This document shows, one piece after another, positions 28,483 through 38,410 of a stretch of DNA of 64,000 nucleotides (positions are counted from its first letter, which is position 1; each line of letters starts with the position of its first letter). The translations under genes and the position numbers were made by a program. Below the pieces are notes generated by a model. It saw only the letters and a program-made list of their open reading frames with translations. It ran no database searches and had not been told where the DNA came from. This stretch comes from Aldersonia sp. NBC_00410 (lineage in GTDB: Bacteria; Actinomycetota; Actinomycetes; Mycobacteriales; Mycobacteriaceae), in NCBI RefSeq assembly GCF_026342035.1, contig NZ_JAPENM010000002.1, forward strand, positions 496,001-560,000, written 5' to 3'.

Positions 28483-29325
28483 ATGCACAGCAACGCAGAG
28501 GTCGGATACACCGTTCAGGCGGTAGCCGAGCGTCTCGGCATCGCCACCCCCACCCTGCGCAGCTGGAATCGCCGATACGGGATAGGCCCGAACGGCCATC
28601 GACCGGGCCAACACCGCCACTACACCGAGGCCGATATCGACCGGCTGGTGCACATGCTGCAACTGATCCGCGCGGGAGCCACTCCACAGAGCGCGGCACG
28701 CGCTTCCGCAGCAGAAATCCCCGTCGAGCCGCTCCCCGCCCCCGATGACTTCGACAGCGTGCTCGACGCCGCGTTCCGTCTCGACGGTGAAACCGTGCGA
28801 TCGATCGTGGTCGCCCGACTCGTGCGCGACGGCGTGCGTACGACGTGGACCGATTTGTGCCGGCCGCTGTTCGCGGCCGTTCTCGATCGCCGCACCGATA
28901 CCGATCAGTGCATCGACGTCGAGCATCTGCTCTCCAACGCAACCGCCGCCGCGCTGCAGCAGGTGCGCCGGGCACGGACCGACAACCGGCCGCCGGTGCT
29001 ACTCGCCTGCACCAGCAACGAGACACACACCCTCGCGTTGGAGGCGTTGCGGGCCGCGCTCGCCGAACTCGGACTTGCCACGATCATGATCGGCGGCGCC
29101 GTACCACCCGGCGCACTGTCCGCCGCGATCCACCGAATCGATCCGCCACGCGCGGTGGTGCTGTGGGCGCAGCGGACCGAGACCGCAAAGACCGCCGCCT
29201 TCCGTGCCGCGCTTCGGGCCGAGGTCGTCGCTGTGGCGGGCGGTCCCGGCTGGGAAATCACCGAACTCCCGATCGCCGTGCGGTTCGCCGAATCGCTGGA
29301 CGCGGCGCTCGACATCCTCTGCTGA
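28483..29325 (+). CDS. MerR-type regulator with a cobalamin-binding-like domain
   Basis: About 280 residues. The N-terminal MerR winged helix reads GYTVQAVAERLGIATPTLRSWNRRYGIGP, followed by RHYTEADIDRL. A helical linker leads to a C-terminal Rossmann-like domain of the B12-binding type (PVLLACTSNETHTLALEALR...TIMIGGAVPP). In light-sensing CarH-like proteins the cobalamin ligand is a His in a D/E-x-H-x-x-G motif; here E-T-H-T-L-A keeps the acid and His but not the glycine, so cobalamin binding is uncertain. Start could be ATG 28483 or a GTG at 28450, eight bases after a TATAGT hexamer. Target genes are unknown. Confidence 0.8.
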   Translation: MHSNAEVGYTVQAVAERLGIATPTLRSWNRRYGIGPNGHRPGQHRHYTEADIDRLVHMLQLIRAGATPQSAARASAAEIPVEPLPAPDDFDSVLDAAFRLDGETVRSIVVARLVRDGVRTTWTDLCRPLFAAVLDRRTDTDQCIDVEHLLSNATAAALQQVRRARTDNRPPVLLACTSNETHTLALEALRAALAELGLATIMIGGAVPPGALSAAIHRIDPPRAVVLWAQRTETAKTAAFRAALRAEVVAVAGGPGWEITELPIAVRFAESLDAALDILC

Positions 29326-29484
29326 TCCCCACCGATTTTGCGGAACCGGACGCTCGACGTATGTCTCCGCATCCGTCCAATTCGATGCATATCCGATGCA
29401 AAGTGGAACTTATTTCGGTAGTGTCGAGTTCGGGCCGGTTCGATCCGCGCATCGGCCTCCCACTGTCCGGGGGCACTGCAGATC

Positions 29485-31029
29485 ATGTCCATGCGAACGA
29501 ATAATTCTGCACCAGAACAGAATTCACGTGTCAGATGTCTGGTGACGGGCGGCACCGGATATATCGGCGGACGACTGGCCCCGCGCCTCGTTGCGGCCGG
29601 GCACACCGTGCGCGTGCTGGCCAGAACGCCCGAGAAACTCCACGACGTACCCTGGTCCGCCGACGTCGAGATAGTCCGCGGTGATCTCAACGACCTCGAT
29701 TCGTTGCGCGCGGCCTGCCGCGACGTCGATGTCGTGTACTACCTGGTGCATTCGATGAGCAGCGATGCCGCGGACACCTTCGCCGAGACCGAACGCCGCA
29801 GCGCCGAGAACCTCGCGACCGCAGCGTACGAGGCGAAGGTCGGCCGGATCGTCTACCTCGGCGGCCTGCATCCGGGATCGGGTGAGCTGTCGCCACACCT
29901 CGCGTCGCGGGCCGAGGTCGGTCGGATCCTGCTCGACTCGGACGTACCGACGATGGTGCTGCAGGCCGGACCGGTAATCGGTTCGGGATCCGCGTCGTTC
30001 GAGATGATTCGCCACCTGACCAATCGCCTACCCGTGATGACAACCCCGAAATGGGTGCGCAACCGGATTCAGCCGATCGCGATCCGCGACGTCCTGCACT
30101 ACCTGCTCGCCTGCGCGACGCTCGACTACTCGCCCAACCGCAGCTACGACATCGGCGGGCCCGAGGTTTCGACATACGTGGACATGATGAACGTGTATGC
30201 CGAGGTCGCCGAGTTGCGACGACGCCGGGTACTCGTACTGCCCGTGCTCACACCGAAGCTGGCCAGCCTGTGGGTCGGACTGGTGACGCCACTGCCGCCA
30301 CGGCTCGCGATGCCGCTGATCGAATCGGTGCAGTGCGAGGCGATCGCGTACGAACGCGATATCGACGCGCTCATCCCGCCGCCGCCCGCGGGACTCACCA
30401 GCTATCGGGATGCGGTGCGACTTGCCCTGCGGCGCACCGCCAACGGCGAGATCGAGACGCACTGGGTCAACGCCACCGTGCCGTCCATTCCGTCCGATCC
30501 GCTCCCGTCGGATCCGGACTGGGCAGGCGAGACCGTCTACACCGATATGCGCTCGCGCGAATGTGCCGCGCACCCGAAAACGGTGTGGGAGGTCGTGGAG
30601 AGCATCGGCGGCGAAAATGGTTGGTACTCATTCCCGTTGGCATGGTCGGTCCGCGGCTGGATCGATCGGTGCGCCGGTGGCGTCGGACTGAGCCGCGGGC
30701 GGCGCGACCCGCACCGCGTGCAGACCGGTGAAGCGCTCGACTTCTGGCGCGTCGAACACGTCGAGCGCGGCCGGGTGCTGCGCCTGCGCGCCGAGATGAA
30801 AGTTCCCGGCGGTGCGTGGCTCGAGCTACGGGTGACGCCGGTGGGTCGCGAACGGGCACGCCTCGACCAGCGTGCGATCTTCTTCCCGCACGGACTCGCC
30901 GGACGGCTCTACTGGTACTCCGTGCTGCCTTTTCACGCAGTGGTTTTCGGCGGGATGTTGGAGAACATCACCAGCAAGGCCGAACGGATCGAGGCGAACG
31001 GTACCCAGGAGGCCGCCGCTGCATCGTAG
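29485..31029 (+). CDS. NAD(P)-binding SDR fused to a DUF2867 domain
   Basis: 514 residues. The first about 300 form an extended/atypical SDR domain with VTGGTGYIGGRLAPRL at residues 20-35 and GDLNDLDSLRAACRDVDVVYYL. The remainder, from about ETVYTDMRSRECAAHPKTVW, matches the DUF2867 module commonly fused to such domains, ending with FFPHGLAGRLYWYSVLPFHAVVF. The family is widespread in actinobacteria, with unknown substrates. The upstream gap has a CGATGCA direct repeat at about 29382-29400. ATG at 29485 or, two codons later, at 29491. Confidence 0.82.
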   Translation: MSMRTNNSAPEQNSRVRCLVTGGTGYIGGRLAPRLVAAGHTVRVLARTPEKLHDVPWSADVEIVRGDLNDLDSLRAACRDVDVVYYLVHSMSSDAADTFAETERRSAENLATAAYEAKVGRIVYLGGLHPGSGELSPHLASRAEVGRILLDSDVPTMVLQAGPVIGSGSASFEMIRHLTNRLPVMTTPKWVRNRIQPIAIRDVLHYLLACATLDYSPNRSYDIGGPEVSTYVDMMNVYAEVAELRRRRVLVLPVLTPKLASLWVGLVTPLPPRLAMPLIESVQCEAIAYERDIDALIPPPPAGLTSYRDAVRLALRRTANGEIETHWVNATVPSIPSDPLPSDPDWAGETVYTDMRSRECAAHPKTVWEVVESIGGENGWYSFPLAWSVRGWIDRCAGGVGLSRGRRDPHRVQTGEALDFWRVEHVERGRVLRLRAEMKVPGGAWLELRVTPVGRERARLDQRAIFFPHGLAGRLYWYSVLPFHAVVFGGMLENITSKAERIEANGTQEAAAAS

Positions 31030-31105
31030 TGCCGCGTTTTTGAATCGCCCGATAGCGGGTACTGCCAACAGACCGCTTCACGCACACCCACCCTCAGGAG
31101 TTTCG

Positions 31106-31603
31106 ATGTTCACCACTCGACAGCGTCGTCAGATCGCCACACTCTGTGCCGCGGCCGGATCGGCCGCGGCCATCACGCTGCTCGCCGCCCCGACCGCGAG
31201 CGCGGCTCCCGTGCAGTGCCTCGCGCCCGGTGAACGGGAATCGGTGGCGGTCTCGGACGACTCGGGCTGCGCGGTGAAAAGTGAAATGGGCTCGGCAGCA
31301 GCGGCATTCGGATTCGGCGGCCGTTCCGGAGCGATTGCGCAGGACCAGGGTCTCGCACTGGCGATCGCACAGAACGGCGGCACCGCGACCAGCACCGCGG
31401 CAAACCTCGCCGGTCCTGCCGCGATTGCTCTTGGACCGGGCGCGAAAGTCACCATGTCCAAGACACAACCCGGACTGGCCATCGCAATCGCCGGACCCGG
31501 CGCGACGATCGACTTCAGCGGTCCCGGAGCGGCCACATGCAGCGGCGGTGCCGCATTCGCGGGCGACCTGCTCACCCTGACCGGGTGCATGTCGAACGGC
31601 TGA
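31106..31603 (+). CDS. Secreted Ala/Gly-rich protein of unknown function
   Basis: 165 residues. A classical Sec signal peptide (basic TTRQRRQ, hydrophobic alanine-rich core, predicted cut after PTASA at about residue 34) is followed by a small, Ala/Gly-rich exported domain with four cysteines, two near each end (QCLAPG, SGCAVKS, ATCSGG, TGCMSNG), probably as two disulfides. AGGAG is five bases before the ATG. It resembles a family of small secreted proteins of unknown function in Nocardiaceae. It is convergent with holA and separated from it by only seven bases. Confidence 0.78.
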   Translation: MFTTRQRRQIATLCAAAGSAAAITLLAAPTASAAPVQCLAPGERESVAVSDDSGCAVKSEMGSAAAAFGFGGRSGAIAQDQGLALAIAQNGGTATSTAANLAGPAAIALGPGAKVTMSKTQPGLAIAIAGPGATIDFSGPGAATCSGGAAFAGDLLTLTGCMSNG

Positions 31604-31610
31604 CCGGGAG

Positions 31611-32588
31611 CTACCGTCGCCCGCGTAGCGCGATCACCCGGTCGACCGCGCGTTCCAGCGCGTATTCGGCGCTCACGGCGGCGCCCTTGACGTCGGCGTT
31701 CAGCGCTGCGACCACCTGCATGGCGACACCAACGCTCGCCGCCGACCAGCCCCGAGCCTGCGCCTGCGCCTTCTTCACCTTCCACGGCGGCATACCGAGC
31801 TGGGACGCGAGCCGGAACGGATCACCACGCCCGGCGGACCCTACCCGCGCGATGGTGTTGACCGAGTCCGCCAGCGCGTCCGCGAGCAACACCGCCGGCA
31901 CGCCACGGTCGGTCGCCCAGCGCAGCGCCTCCATCGCCGCGGCCCGGTCTCCCAATACGGCCAGATCGGCGACATCGAAACCGGTGACCTCTGCCTTGCC
32001 CGAGTAGTAGCGGCGCACTGCCGCCACGTCCACCCGTCCGCCGGTGTCGGACGCCAACTGCGCGCAGGCCGCGGCGAGCTCACGCAGATCCGAGCCGATT
32101 GCTTCCAGCACGGTTTCCACGACCTCCGTCGGCACCCGGACCCCGGCGGCGCGGAATTCACCGCGCACGAACTCCACCCGCTCGGCGGCCTTGAGCTTCG
32201 CGCAGGCGTGCACCTGTGCGCCGAGCTTCTGCAACGCACCGGCGAGCGCCTTTGCGGCGGGCGTTCGCCCGCCGCCACTGTGCAGCACGACCAGCACCAC
32301 ACCCGGCGGGGGCGCCCCGGCAGCGTCCTGCACCAGCGCCACGGCATCCTTGCCGGCCTCGGCCGCCGCCTCGAGCACCACGACCCGGTCCTCGGCGAAC
32401 AGCGACGGGCTCAGTAGTTCGACCAATTCCACCGCACTCGTGTCACCGGCGCGCAACCGGTTGACCGGAAGTTCATGCGGATTCGAGACCACCGCACGCA
32501 CCTGCGCGACGATCTCGGCGACCGCACGTTCGATGAGCAGTTCGTCCTCACCGAGCACGAGATGCAATTGCGCGGGGTTGTCGGTCAC
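31611..32588 (-). CDS. holA: DNA polymerase III subunit delta
   Basis: 325-residue clamp-loader delta subunit, which opens the beta sliding clamp. It begins [23 protein letters not shown], the normal start of the family, and contains [13 protein letters not shown] and the C-terminal collar region [24 protein letters not shown] at 32588 is preferred over an earlier ATG because a TAGGAT hexamer lies seven bases upstream. It follows comEC in the same direction after 70 bases, as in M. tuberculosis Rv2413c. Confidence 0.92.
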   Translation of the reverse strand: MTDNPAQLHLVLGEDELLIERAVAEIVAQVRAVVSNPHELPVNRLRAGDTSAVELVELLSPSLFAEDRVVVLEAAAEAGKDAVALVQDAAGAPPPGVVLVVLHSGGGRTPAAKALAGALQKLGAQVHACAKLKAAERVEFVRGEFRAAGVRVPTEVVETVLEAIGSDLRELAAACAQLASDTGGRVDVAAVRRYYSGKAEVTGFDVADLAVLGDRAAAMEALRWATDRGVPAVLLADALADSVNTIARVGSAGRGDPFRLASQLGMPPWKVKKAQAQARGWSAASVGVAMQVVAALNADVKGAAVSAEYALERAVDRVIALRGRR

Positions 32589-32595
32589 GCCCGCG

Positions 32596-32601
32596 ATCCT
32601 A
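32596..32601 (-). promoter_or_regulatory. Predicted -10 element of holA
   Basis: TAGGAT on the minus strand, seven bases before the GTG at 32588, consistent with a leaderless holA mRNA independent of comEC. Confidence 0.45.
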
Positions 32602-32658
32602 CGGTCGGATAATGACATCGAACTCCCCGCGCTCGCTCATCGCACCGTCGTCCAATGC

Positions 32659-35106
32659 TCAATCGCTGCTCCCCACCGCCACCGGGTCACCGCGCGCGAC
32701 CACGGACAAGCCGCGCCGGTCGGCGACTACCGCGATATCGCCGCTGCGGTCGGTCCGCGCGACCACCGTTCCGGTCGCGTGCAGCCGGTCGACGATCGAC
32801 GGCGCGGGATGCCCGAACGTGTTGTCCGCGCCGACGCTGACCAACCCGATGCGCGGGCGGACGGCATCGAGGAAAGTCGCGGGCGTGGTCCGGGAACCGT
32901 GATGCGGCACCTTGAGCACATCGGCGCGCAGCTCGACACCCGATCGCCGCAGCGCGTCCAGTGCCGCGGTCTCGGCATCGCCGGGCAGCAGGATTCGGCC
33001 GGCCGGGCCGTCGACGGCGAGCACGAGGGACTGGTTGTTCGCGGCCTCGTCGCCGTCGCCGGGATCCGCCGGAGCCGGGAGCATCGGACCCAGGACGCGC
33101 AGCACGAGATTCCCCGCTGGGACGTGGTCGCCCGCGGTCAGCTCGACGATCGGCGTCCCCGACGCCGACGCTGCGGCCTGCACCGCGGCGAACCCGTCCG
33201 CGGGATAGCGCATCGGGCCGATCGCGACGGCCGCCACCGGTTTGGCATGCAGGACGTCCGCGATCGCGCCGATATGGTCGGCGTGCAGATGGCTCAACAC
33301 GACCAGCTCGATGCGGCGCACCCGCAGCCGATTCAGGCACTGCGCCATCGCGTGGCCGGCCGGCCCCACGTCGACGACGACCACGGAACCACCTGCGCGC
33401 AAAACCAATCCGTCGCCCTGGCCGACATCGCACGCGACGACGATCCAGCCCGGCGGGGGCCAGCCGAGCGGGTGCATGCGCAACGGCACGAGAACCACTG
33501 CGGCGCCGACCAGTACCGCGCCCATCACCGCCCGCGCGCCGCGTGAGCGCAGGATCGCCGCCACAGCGACGACCCCGACGATGCCGAGCACGGCGCCGAC
33601 GAGCCCGCCGGGAACAGGGAGGGTCGCACCCGGCATCCGTGCGGCCAACCGGGCGACGAGCAATAGCCACCACAGTGGCGGACCGGCCGTGTGCGCGACC
33701 AGGACACCGAGCGGGAGCCAGATGGCGGCACCCGCCGCGGCAAGCGCGCCGAGCACGGTGATCGGCAGAACCGACACCGAGACAAGCAGATTCGCCGCGA
33801 TCGCGACCGGGCTGACCGTGCCGGACATCGCCGCCACGATCGGTGCCGTGGCGACGAACGCGGCCGTGGCAACCGCGATGGCCTGCGCGAGCGGAAGCGG
33901 CACCCCCCGTGCGCACAACCGGTCGGTCCAGCCGGGTACGAGGACGATCAGTGCCGCCGTAGCCGCCACCGACAACGCGAAACCAAAGTCGACGGCGAGG
34001 TTGGGGCGAAGCCCGATAAGCACGATGACTGCGGCCGCGAGCGCCGGCATTGCCTGCTTCCGGCGCCCGGTCAGCAGCGCGAGCAGCCCGATCGCGCCCA
34101 TCGCCGCCGCGCGCAACACACTGGGGGACGGTCGCGCCAGCACGACGAACAAGGCCAGCACGAGCGCCCCGACGGCGGCTCCGGCACGCGGGCCCAATGC
34201 AGCGGCACGCACCATGAGCAGGACGGCACCGAGCAGGATCGATACGTTTGTGCCGGAGACGGCGGTGAGGTGTGCCAGCCCGGCGGTGGTGAAGTCGCTG
34301 CGCACCGACTGGGGTAATCGTGAGGTGTCACCGACGACGAGCGCAGGCAGCAGCCCCGCGGCATCGTCTGGCAGTGCCCGCGCCGCGGCATCGGCAAAAC
34401 GGGCGCGGACCGTTCCAGCGACGGCTTGCAGCGTCGACGGCGCCGACACCGAGATGGGCGCGGAGTTGGTGCGCAACACAGCAACGGTCAGGTCGTGCCG
34501 CGTTGGCGGTGACACCTCGCCGCGCACCTTCACCCGCTGTCCCGGCAGCAGGCCCGACCAGTGCTGGGCCGGTGCCAGAATGACGATCGCACCGCCGGTC
34601 ACGATGCGGTCCCGCCCGATTCGCACCTCGCGCAGCGTTGCCCGCACCAGGACGCGATCCGGGCCGAATCCGCTCGACGCGAGCGGTTGTGGATCGGCGG
34701 TCAGTGCGGCAGTCACGGCGACGGACCTGCCCTCGGCCAACCCCGCCAGGGGCGAGAGCGCAGTCGAGTATGCGTGCACCGATGCCGATGTGGCGAAGCA
34801 GCACCCGATCGCTGCGGCCGCGGCGCAGGCACCCGCAATCTCGCGCCGCCGGTCCGCCGACCCGGCTCGCAGCGCGAGCGCGCGGCCGACCCGCGTTCGG
34901 GCCGGGAGCCACAGCGCGGCACCGGCGACAACGGCGCCGGTCGCCGCCAGGGCGGCCCCGACACGCCAGCCGGCCATGATCGGGATGATCGTTGCTGCCC
35001 AACAGCTTACGGCCGAACCAAGCAGTCGGAGGTCGATCCTGCGATGCTGGGCGCCACGCGAGCCCGCGCCCTGCCACCACCGTTGCAGCGCAGTCGCCAT
35101 CGTCAT
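32659..35106 (-). CDS. comEC: ComEC/Rec2 competence-type DNA uptake channel
   Basis: 815-residue polytopic membrane protein. After an N-terminal pair of helices and an OB-like extracytoplasmic domain come the ComEC competence helices (HLTAVSGTNVSILLGAVLL, a family signature) and, from about residue 590, a metallo-beta-lactamase domain with VLSHLHADHIGAI (HxHxDH) and a later VPHHGSRTT. In transforming bacteria ComEC carries single-stranded DNA across the membrane; many actinobacteria keep it without known transformation. The ATG at 35106 overlaps the comEA stop by four bases, so the two are coupled. Confidence 0.93.
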   Translation of the reverse strand: MTMATALQRWWQGAGSRGAQHRRIDLRLLGSAVSCWAATIIPIMAGWRVGAALAATGAVVAGAALWLPARTRVGRALALRAGSADRRREIAGACAAAAAIGCCFATSASVHAYSTALSPLAGLAEGRSVAVTAALTADPQPLASSGFGPDRVLVRATLREVRIGRDRIVTGGAIVILAPAQHWSGLLPGQRVKVRGEVSPPTRHDLTVAVLRTNSAPISVSAPSTLQAVAGTVRARFADAAARALPDDAAGLLPALVVGDTSRLPQSVRSDFTTAGLAHLTAVSGTNVSILLGAVLLMVRAAALGPRAGAAVGALVLALFVVLARPSPSVLRAAAMGAIGLLALLTGRRKQAMPALAAAVIVLIGLRPNLAVDFGFALSVAATAALIVLVPGWTDRLCARGVPLPLAQAIAVATAAFVATAPIVAAMSGTVSPVAIAANLLVSVSVLPITVLGALAAAGAAIWLPLGVLVAHTAGPPLWWLLLVARLAARMPGATLPVPGGLVGAVLGIVGVVAVAAILRSRGARAVMGAVLVGAAVVLVPLRMHPLGWPPPGWIVVACDVGQGDGLVLRAGGSVVVVDVGPAGHAMAQCLNRLRVRRIELVVLSHLHADHIGAIADVLHAKPVAAVAIGPMRYPADGFAAVQAAASASGTPIVELTAGDHVPAGNLVLRVLGPMLPAPADPGDGDEAANNQSLVLAVDGPAGRILLPGDAETAALDALRRSGVELRADVLKVPHHGSRTTPATFLDAVRPRIGLVSVGADNTFGHPAPSIVDRLHATGTVVARTDRSGDIAVVADRRGLSVVARGDPVAVGSSD

Positions 35107-36092
35107 ACCGCGACCAGATCGCGAAGCTTCGCCAGCCGAGCCGGACCGATCCCGTCTACCTCGCCGAGCTGCTCCACATCGCTGAATGGTCCATTCGCGT
35201 TGCGCCACCCCACGATCGCCGCGGCAGTCACCGGGCCGACTCCCGGTAGTTCGTCCAACTGCGCCTCGGTGGCGGTATTCAGATTCACTTTCCCGGTCGA
35301 ACCCTGGGGAGCGGTGCCCCCGGCACCGGCCGCGCTGCCCCGGCCGGGGCCGATCGCTGCACTGCCGAGCACGGGCGCGCCGCCGTTGGGGTCCGCAACC
35401 CCGACGAGGATCTGATCGCCATCCGCGACTCGCGCAGCCATGTTGAGGCTCAACAGGTCCGCACCCTCCTTGGCACCGCCCGCCGCGGCGATCGCGTCGG
35501 CGATTCGCGACCCGGCGGGAAGCCGAACCAAGCCATTGACGTGGACCAGGCCGACGACGCTGACGACGAGTTCACCGTCCGCGCCCGGCGCAGCCGCCGG
35601 ATTCGCCGAAGTCCCCCGCGGCGGCGCGGTGCCACCCGGCGCTGCCACCTCCACCGGCGCAGCGGCATGCGAGAGTGCCGCAGCTTCCACACCCGCCGGT
35701 GCCAGTGCTGGAACCGGCTGCGCGACCGGACGCTCCCGCACCGCGAATACCCCGGCACCCGCCGCCGCGAACAGACCCACGAGCAGCAGTGCGGCGATCC
35801 CGCCACGGGAGAGTCCGATTCGCGCGCCGGACAGCGACGCGGGTATCAGCCGCCGGGCTGGACCCGGTGGCAGTTCGACCAGCCAGCTCGGCGGTGCATC
35901 GGCCCCCGCCGAGCTGTCGTCCGACCCGCCCGCCATGGCGGCGAGACCGGCGTCCGGTTCGTACTCGTGGTCGTGTACGTCACCGTCGCGCGGACGAGCG
36001 CGGTCGGGGTCGTCGTCGCTCGGTGGCTCGTATGCACGGGCCAGCGCCCCGAGTCGGCTGCGGGTGCGCTCTCGATCGTCCTCACGTGCCAT
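35103..36092 (-). CDS. comEA: ComEA-like helix-hairpin-helix DNA-binding protein
   Basis: 329 residues. A charged cytoplasmic N-terminus of about 95 residues is followed by one membrane helix (GIAALLLVGLFAAAGAGVFAV), an Ala/Pro-rich spacer, an SLBB domain (VVSVVGLVHVNGLVRLPAGS) and a C-terminal pair of HhH motifs (VNLNTATEAQLDELPGVGPV, DGIGPARLAKLRDLV) for double-stranded DNA. ATG at 36092 is preferred because TAGCTT lies seven bases upstream. It overlaps comEC by ATGA. Together they form the DNA-uptake pair. Confidence 0.92.
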   Translation of the reverse strand: MAREDDRERTRSRLGALARAYEPPSDDDPDRARPRDGDVHDHEYEPDAGLAAMAGGSDDSSAGADAPPSWLVELPPGPARRLIPASLSGARIGLSRGGIAALLLVGLFAAAGAGVFAVRERPVAQPVPALAPAGVEAAALSHAAAPVEVAAPGGTAPPRGTSANPAAAPGADGELVVSVVGLVHVNGLVRLPAGSRIADAIAAAGGAKEGADLLSLNMAARVADGDQILVGVADPNGGAPVLGSAAIGPGRGSAAGAGGTAPQGSTGKVNLNTATEAQLDELPGVGPVTAAAIVGWRNANGPFSDVEQLGEVDGIGPARLAKLRDLVAV

Positions 36093-36099
36093 GTCCGGC

Positions 36100-36105
36100 A
36101 AGCTA
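36100..36105 (-). promoter_or_regulatory. Predicted -10 element of comEA-comEC
   Basis: TAGCTT on the minus strand, seven bases before the ATG at 36092, fitting a leaderless start. Confidence 0.45.
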
Positions 36106-36187
36106 TCCCGGAGCTGCGCACACATCGGCTCATCGCCCGTGTGCGGCGGTCACCCTGTGGACGGATTCGGTGTTGTGGATAACTCTG

Positions 36188-37048
36188 CTAGGCGGGGGGC
36201 GAGCCCGCGTGTGTGGTCAGCCCTCCCGGCACGACGACCACCCCGACCGCCCCGGACCCGACGTGAATCGCGAGCGTCGGCACCAGTTCGGCTTCGATCA
36301 GCTCCGCCATCTGCGGCACCCGTTCGCGCAGTTCGGCGACCACCTGCGCGGCACGATCGGCCGCGCCGAAGTGCTGCACCGCGATCGCCGCCGCGGACCC
36401 GTCGGCCGCGGCCACCGCGGCATCGACGAGCTTGCGCAGCGCCTTCGATGACGTGCGCACCTTCTCCTTCAGCGCAAGCTTGCCGTCCACCACGTGCAGC
36501 AGCGGTTTGGTGACGAGCGCGGTGCCGAGTAGGGCGGTCGTGGTACTGATCCGGCCGCCACGACGCAGCGCGTCGAGTTTGTCCACGGCGATGAAGCAGC
36601 GCGATCGCGCGGCGACAGACACCGCCGCCTGGTACGCGTCCTCGATGTCGCCGCCCGCCCGGACCGCGCGCGCGGCTGCGAGCGCGGCGAAACCGGTGCC
36701 GAGTCCCGCGCTGCACGAGTCGACCACTCGCACACCGCCGTCGAACTCCTCCGCGGCGGTGGTCGCGGCGTTCCACGTCGCGGACAGGCTTCGCGAAATA
36801 TGCACGGCAACAACACCATCGCCACCGCTCTCCGCAAGCGCGGCCGTGTACGCGGCGTGCAGCTCGCCCGGCGACGCAGCCGATGTCGTGATCGACTTCG
36901 CCGTCAACTCGGCGGGCATCTCGTCGACGCCCTCGTCGAGTTGGGCGTCGCCGACGAGAACATGCAACGGCACGACGCGCAGTCCGAGTTCCGCGGCGAG
37001 CGATCGGTCAACGGACGCCGACGAATCTGTGACGACCACAACCGGCAC
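36188..37048 (-). CDS. DegV family fatty acid-binding protein
   Basis: 286 residues, starting [27 protein letters not shown] is the DegV hallmark and later RRGGRISTTTALLGTAL is the second conserved block. DegV proteins bind a fatty acid and serve fatty acid kinases in some bacteria; no kinase is adjacent. The GTG at 37048 shares one base with the octT stop (TAGTG). It matches Rv2417c in order. M. tuberculosis carries eis between comEA and this gene; it is absent here. Confidence 0.9.
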   Translation of the reverse strand: MPVVVVTDSSASVDRSLAAELGLRVVPLHVLVGDAQLDEGVDEMPAELTAKSITTSAASPGELHAAYTAALAESGGDGVVAVHISRSLSATWNAATTAAEEFDGGVRVVDSCSAGLGTGFAALAAARAVRAGGDIEDAYQAAVSVAARSRCFIAVDKLDALRRGGRISTTTALLGTALVTKPLLHVVDGKLALKEKVRTSSKALRKLVDAAVAAADGSAAAIAVQHFGAADRAAQVVAELRERVPQMAELIEAELVPTLAIHVGSGAVGVVVVPGGLTTHAGSPPA

Positions 37049-37782
37049 TACCCAACCCCCCGGCCGAGATCGACTGCGCCCTTGATGGTCTCGACCATGG
37101 CAGCGGCCACCGCGGTATGCCCCTCCCAACCCCAGTGGATTCCGTCGGGGTTGGCGTCGGCGGAAAAGATGTTGTCCCGCACCGCGGCACCGAGATCGAC
37201 GAGCGGGACGTCACGTTCGGCGCCCCACGCCCGTAGCGCGCGGACCGCAGGCTCGCGTCCGGCGTGCACCCGGCCGTACGCCTCGCAGTCGTGCACCGCA
37301 GGCAGGGTCGCGATCACCGGCAGGTCCGGTCGCAGGTGCGCCAGGGCCGCCCGGGACTTCTCCAGGTAATCCACGGACAGCCGCGGCGGCAAAGCAACCG
37401 GGCGGCCCAGATGCGACAGGCGCGGCTGCAGCCACTGGTACCCGGATCGGACGTAGCGGCGCAGCGTGGGCGGTCGCACATAGCGGATCTGCTCGCGGAG
37501 CGCGGTCGGCAGCGGCGACGGCAAGGTGTCCATGCCACCCACCGCGAACACCACGGCGGCAGCGCGGGGCACCACCGACCACGCTCGCGGATCCTGAATC
37601 AGGGCCCAGTAGCCGTCCCGGCAGGTCCAGCCGATCCGGGCGATTAGTTCGACGTCCCAGCCGAGCTGTTCGCCGACCAGGTTCGGCCAGATCCGTGGGT
37701 GGTTCGACGGCAGACCACCCTTCGGGCCGTAGTAGGCCAGCGAGTCTGCGACGACGAGCAGAACCGGACGCTCAGAGGACAT
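37048..37782 (-). CDS. octT: SGNH-fold acyltransferase, probable diglucosylglycerate octanoyltransferase
   Basis: 244 residues. It begins [20 protein letters not shown] with the block I Ser of the SGNH fold in VADSL, and ends with the Asp/His pair [14 protein letters not shown]. Order between degV and gpgP matches Rv2418c, the octanoyltransferase proposed for the first acylation in methylglucose lipopolysaccharide synthesis. ATG at 37782 lies inside the end of gpgP (11-base overlap). The gene name rests on synteny plus fold; a generic SGNH hydrolase cannot be excluded from sequence alone. Confidence 0.78.
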   Translation of the reverse strand: MSSERPVLLVVADSLAYYGPKGGLPSNHPRIWPNLVGEQLGWDVELIARIGWTCRDGYWALIQDPRAWSVVPRAAAVVFAVGGMDTLPSPLPTALREQIRYVRPPTLRRYVRSGYQWLQPRLSHLGRPVALPPRLSVDYLEKSRAALAHLRPDLPVIATLPAVHDCEAYGRVHAGREPAVRALRAWGAERDVPLVDLGAAVRDNIFSADANPDGIHWGWEGHTAVAAAMVETIKGAVDLGRGVG

Positions 37783-38410
37783 CGCCGGCCACCCGCGCCG
37801 AGGAGTTCCACACATTGAGCCGCCAACCGATTGTCTCGTGTTCGGTGAGCTGCACCCAGCTTGTGTTGTCGAGACCGCCGAGCACCGGCCACCGGTCCAC
37901 CGGGAGGTCGAGCAGCGCCGCGCTGAGCGCCGCAATCAGGCCACCGTGTGCCACCAGGACCGCGACGCCGTCGTAGTCGGTGTCGAGCAGTTCGCGCACG
38001 ACCTGAATGGAGCGCGCCGCGACCTCGACGCGACTCTCCCCGCCCGGCGGCGCGAATCGTGCATCGCCGCGCCAGGTCTCGCGCTGGCCCGGATAGCGCT
38101 CATCGACCTGGGTGTGCACCAGCCCCTGCCACTCGCCGAGATGGGTTTCGCGCAACCGGACGTCGGTGCGAACCGGCACACCGGTGACGTCCCCGAGGGC
38201 GGTGGCGGTGTCGTACGCGCGATGCAGGTCCGACGAGACGATCGCGGTGATCGGCAGGTCCGCCAGCGCCTGCGCGGCGTCCTTGGCCTGACTGCGGCCG
38301 AGCTCGGTGAGCTGCGTATCGAGTTGACCCTGCATCCGGTTGTCGGCGTTCCACTCGGTCTGGCCGTGCCGAAGCAAGATCAGCCGCCGGTGGCGGGTGG
38401 CGCTACTCAC
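37772..38410 (-). CDS. gpgP: Glucosyl-3-phosphoglycerate phosphatase (histidine phosphatase family)
   Basis: 212-residue phosphoglycerate-mutase-like phosphatase. The catalytic [12 protein letters not shown] has the phosphohistidine in [15 protein letters not shown] carries the second Arg, and [11 protein letters not shown] the second His. In mycobacteria this enzyme dephosphorylates glucosyl-3-phosphoglycerate, the second step towards methylglucose lipopolysaccharide. The GTG at 38410 overlaps rsfS by eight bases, and the 3' end overlaps octT. The pathway's first enzyme, GpgS, is not in the window. Confidence 0.87.
   Translation of the reverse strand: MSSATRHRRLILLRHGQTEWNADNRMQGQLDTQLTELGRSQAKDAAQALADLPITAIVSSDLHRAYDTATALGDVTGVPVRTDVRLRETHLGEWQGLVHTQVDERYPGQRETWRGDARFAPPGGESRVEVAARSIQVVRELLDTDYDGVAVLVAHGGLIAALSAALLDLPVDRWPVLGGLDNTSWVQLTEHETIGWRLNVWNSSARVAGDVL

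Noticed and set aside
32044-35185. Plus-strand frames of 500-650 codons opposite holA and comEC
   Set aside because: They are Ser/Thr/Ala-rich antisense shadows without ribosome sites; holA and comEC are certain.
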